From contig CANQVL010000021.1 of NCBI GenBank assembly GCA_947627285.1, positions 1-42,314 of the forward strand: a stretch of DNA of 42,314 nucleotides, read 5' to 3'. The notes beneath the pieces are model-generated. The model was not told where the DNA came from, made no database searches, and saw only the letters and a list, made by a program, of their open reading frames with translations. This document shows positions 41,064 through 42,314 of the stretch, piece by piece (the stretch's first letter is position 1; each line of letters begins with the position of its first letter). Source of the DNA: an uncultured Oscillospiraceae bacterium. Lineage in GTDB: Bacteria > Bacillota > Clostridia > Oscillospirales > Oscillospiraceae. The position numbers were made by a program, and so were the translations under genes.

Positions 41064-41912
41064 TTACTTTCTGGGCAGGTAATCTTCAGGGTTCACCTGG
41101 GCGCCGTCTACGGTGAGGGAGAAGTGCAGGTGCGGGGGGTCGGCGGACTCGTTCATCGAGGTGGCGCCCACTGAGCCTATGACGGACCCCAGCGTGACGC
41201 TGTCGCCCTCGCTCACCGCCGGCTTGCCCGCAAGGTTGGAGTAAATACTGACTACTCCCGCGCCGTGGTCTATCTCCACGGTGGTGCCGTCGCCCTCCTC
41301 CGTCTCGATGACCTTAGTCACCGTCCCGTTGGCGCAGCTCTGGACCCTGGTCCCCGCCTTGGCGGAGATGTCCACCCCGCGGTGGACGCGCCAGTCGCCC
41401 ATGGTCTCGCTGTACACAAGCTCAGTGGAGGAGTGTCCCTTTATGATCTCGCCGCTGACGGGCCAGACAAAGCTCAAGTCCTTGACGCTCGTGACCTTCC
41501 CCTCGTCGCCCTCCGGCTCATCGGGCGCCTCGTCCCCGGACCCGTCGGTGACCGTCAGGGCTCCGCTGGAGGCGGGGTCGTTGGGCTTTTGCGTCGTTGC
41601 GGGAGGCGTCGGCGTCACCGCCGTGTCCCCCTTCGACCCGCCGGCGTCCGTATCCTTCCCGCCGGGGTCCTTTCCGGCGGCGGCGTCCTTCTCCGCGCCG
41701 TCCTCCGTATTTCCCTGTACCGGGGTGGTTACCTCCCCCATAACGTCAAGATAGCCCTCCTCATCGCCGGAGCGCAGCGGCGACCACCGCGAAAAAAGCA
41801 GCAGCCACGCCGACACGCCGATAACGGCGACGCACGCGAAAAGGACTATGTAAAAGCCCTTTCCGCTGAGGAACTCATCCGCGTACCCGGAAAAGCTCTT
41901 CTTTTCGTGCAT
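41064..41912 (-). CDS. spoIIQ: SpoIIQ-like M23 metallopeptidase, membrane-anchored
   Basis: The 282 residues have a short cytosolic N-terminus, one membrane helix (about 20-41), a disordered Gly/Asp/Thr/Pro linker (about 45-140) and a C-terminal LytM/M23 domain. The zinc ligands are complete: His177 and Asp181 in HRGVDIS, and His261/His263 in PPHLHFSL. This layout fits SpoIIQ, the forespore half of the SpoIIQ-SpoIIIAH channel, which keeps its zinc site in many Clostridia. A sigma-F-like promoter upstream supports this. A general M23 cell-wall hydrolase remains possible, and spoIID/spoIIID are not visible. Confidence 0.75.
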   Translation of the reverse strand: MHEKKSFSGYADEFLSGKGFYIVLFACVAVIGVSAWLLLFSRWSPLRSGDEEGYLDVMGEVTTPVQGNTEDGAEKDAAAGKDPGGKDTDAGGSKGDTAVTPTPPATTQKPNDPASSGALTVTDGSGDEAPDEPEGDEGKVTSVKDLSFVWPVSGEIIKGHSSTELVYSETMGDWRVHRGVDISAKAGTRVQSCANGTVTKVIETEEGDGTTVEIDHGAGVVSIYSNLAGKPAVSEGDSVTLGSVIGSVGATSMNESADPPHLHFSLTVDGAQVNPEDYLPRK

Positions 41913-41957
41913 TAAAATACCTCCGTATACGGGTCATCACCCGCTTGATTACGCAGG

Positions 41958-41987
41958 TATTATTTCCGCGGTTGGGGAAAAATATAC
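41958..41987 (-). promoter_or_regulatory. Sigma-F/G-like promoter of the spoIIQ-like gene
   Basis: GTATA (41987..41983), 15 bases, then GGAAATAATA (41967..41958). The second element matches the sigma-F -10 consensus GGNNANAHTR at every defined position, and the first matches GYATA. SpoIIQ in B. subtilis is transcribed by sigma-F. Confidence 0.6.
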
Positions 41988-42078
41988 ACGCTTTGGCGGT
42001 TTTTTTCGCGGAAGAAAGCGCTGTTCAGAAACGGCGCTGAAGGCTTACGCCGGTCCCAAAACAGGCCGTACCGTAAAA

Positions 42079-42314
42079 TCAGGACCGTGCGCGCTTCAGG
42101 GACAGCGCGGCTGCCGCGCCGACGACCGCCAGGGCGATCCCCGCGCCGGTGAAAAATCCCGTCAGCGTCACGAGGAACCCCCGCGCCGTCGAATCATGGG
42201 CGGCGACCGTCACCGGGGCGGAGCCGTAGACCGGGCTCACCGTCTCCACTTCGTCGCCGCTTTGAATTACGACTCTGTCCGTGCTCTCCAAGCTGTATGT
42301 CGCCGTGTCCAAAT
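42079..42314 (-). CDS. C-terminal part of a membrane-anchored protein (runs off the window)
   Basis: Only the last 78 codons or so are in the window; the reading frame is open to the right edge. The visible part is a polar, beta-rich extracellular-looking segment (SLESTDRVVIQSGDEVETVS) followed by a C-terminal membrane helix (about the last 30 residues, GFLVTLTGFFTGAGIALAVV) and a short basic tail KRARS. This tail-anchored form occurs in several envelope enzymes of Firmicutes, but there is too little to assign a family. Confidence 0.6.
   Translation of the reverse strand, partial: LDTATYSLESTDRVVIQSGDEVETVSPVYGSAPVTVAAHDSTARGFLVTLTGFFTGAGIALAVVGAAAALSLKRARS

Overview
The window looks like a chromosomal segment from a GC-rich, spore-forming Clostridia-type Firmicute, most like the gut Oscillospiraceae/Ruminococcaceae. 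The basis is the gene content: a Gram-positive-type ComEB, SepF, DivIVA and YlmE division genes, an AbrB-type regulator, SpoIIP and a SpoIIQ-like M23 protein, a T-box leader, Hfq, GGAGG-type ribosome binding sites and frequent GTG/TTG starts. There is no phage, plasmid, IS element or CRISPR array. The placement comes from reading gene families, not from a database search.

Layout. The left edge (1-290) carries tandem promoters and a boxA-like leader on the minus strand, so an rRNA operon probably starts just outside the window. The plus strand then has comEB, an XRE regulator, lepA and a GH2 glycosidase. On the minus strand glnS is followed by a 59-residue membrane protein. The plus-strand run rpmH-rnpA-yidD-yidC-jag-acpP is the usual origin-proximal cluster, here without dnaA or mnmE. 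A minus operon of M3-like lipoprotein, metAA, mscS and a DUF1622 protein follows. Next come abrB, a nitrilase-type hydrolase, three further XRE regulators (one paired with a membrane protein and a clear operator), and a tight TSCPD / 81-residue / phosphatase operon. spoIIP (sigma-E-like promoter) and a Trp T-box with an orphan trpB2 lie on the plus strand. A long minus operon (HlyD-like, ylmE, sepF, divIVA, ileS, lspA, rluD) covers division and envelope functions. A second minus operon (alanine-racemase-like, mutL, miaA, hfq) diverges from a plus operon (miaB, mutS, CPBP protease). The right end has a SpoIIQ-like M23 protein with a sigma-F-like promoter and a truncated membrane protein. DNA mismatch repair (mutS, mutL) and tRNA A37 modification (miaA, miaB) are each split across the alr/miaB divergent junction.

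The most unusual structure is a modular intergenic element present as four full copies and one internally deleted copy (3094-3382, 5789-5954, 23316-23484, 23789-23956, 40957-41030). Each copy lies directly after the stop codon of a gene and points the same way as that gene. The order is always: a symmetric gene-end hairpin, a GGGGAACGTGCGG-like linker, a long perfect hairpin with a UNCG-type TGCG tetraloop, a GTCGC...GCGAC hairpin with a variable tip, and a conserved TTTTTCCGACG hairpin. Hairpin arms change in a compensating way between copies while loops and linkers are kept. This suggests a structured RNA or a structure-dependent mobile repeat, and I do not recognise it. The second notable point is an alanine-racemase-fold protein that appears to lack both catalytic residues.
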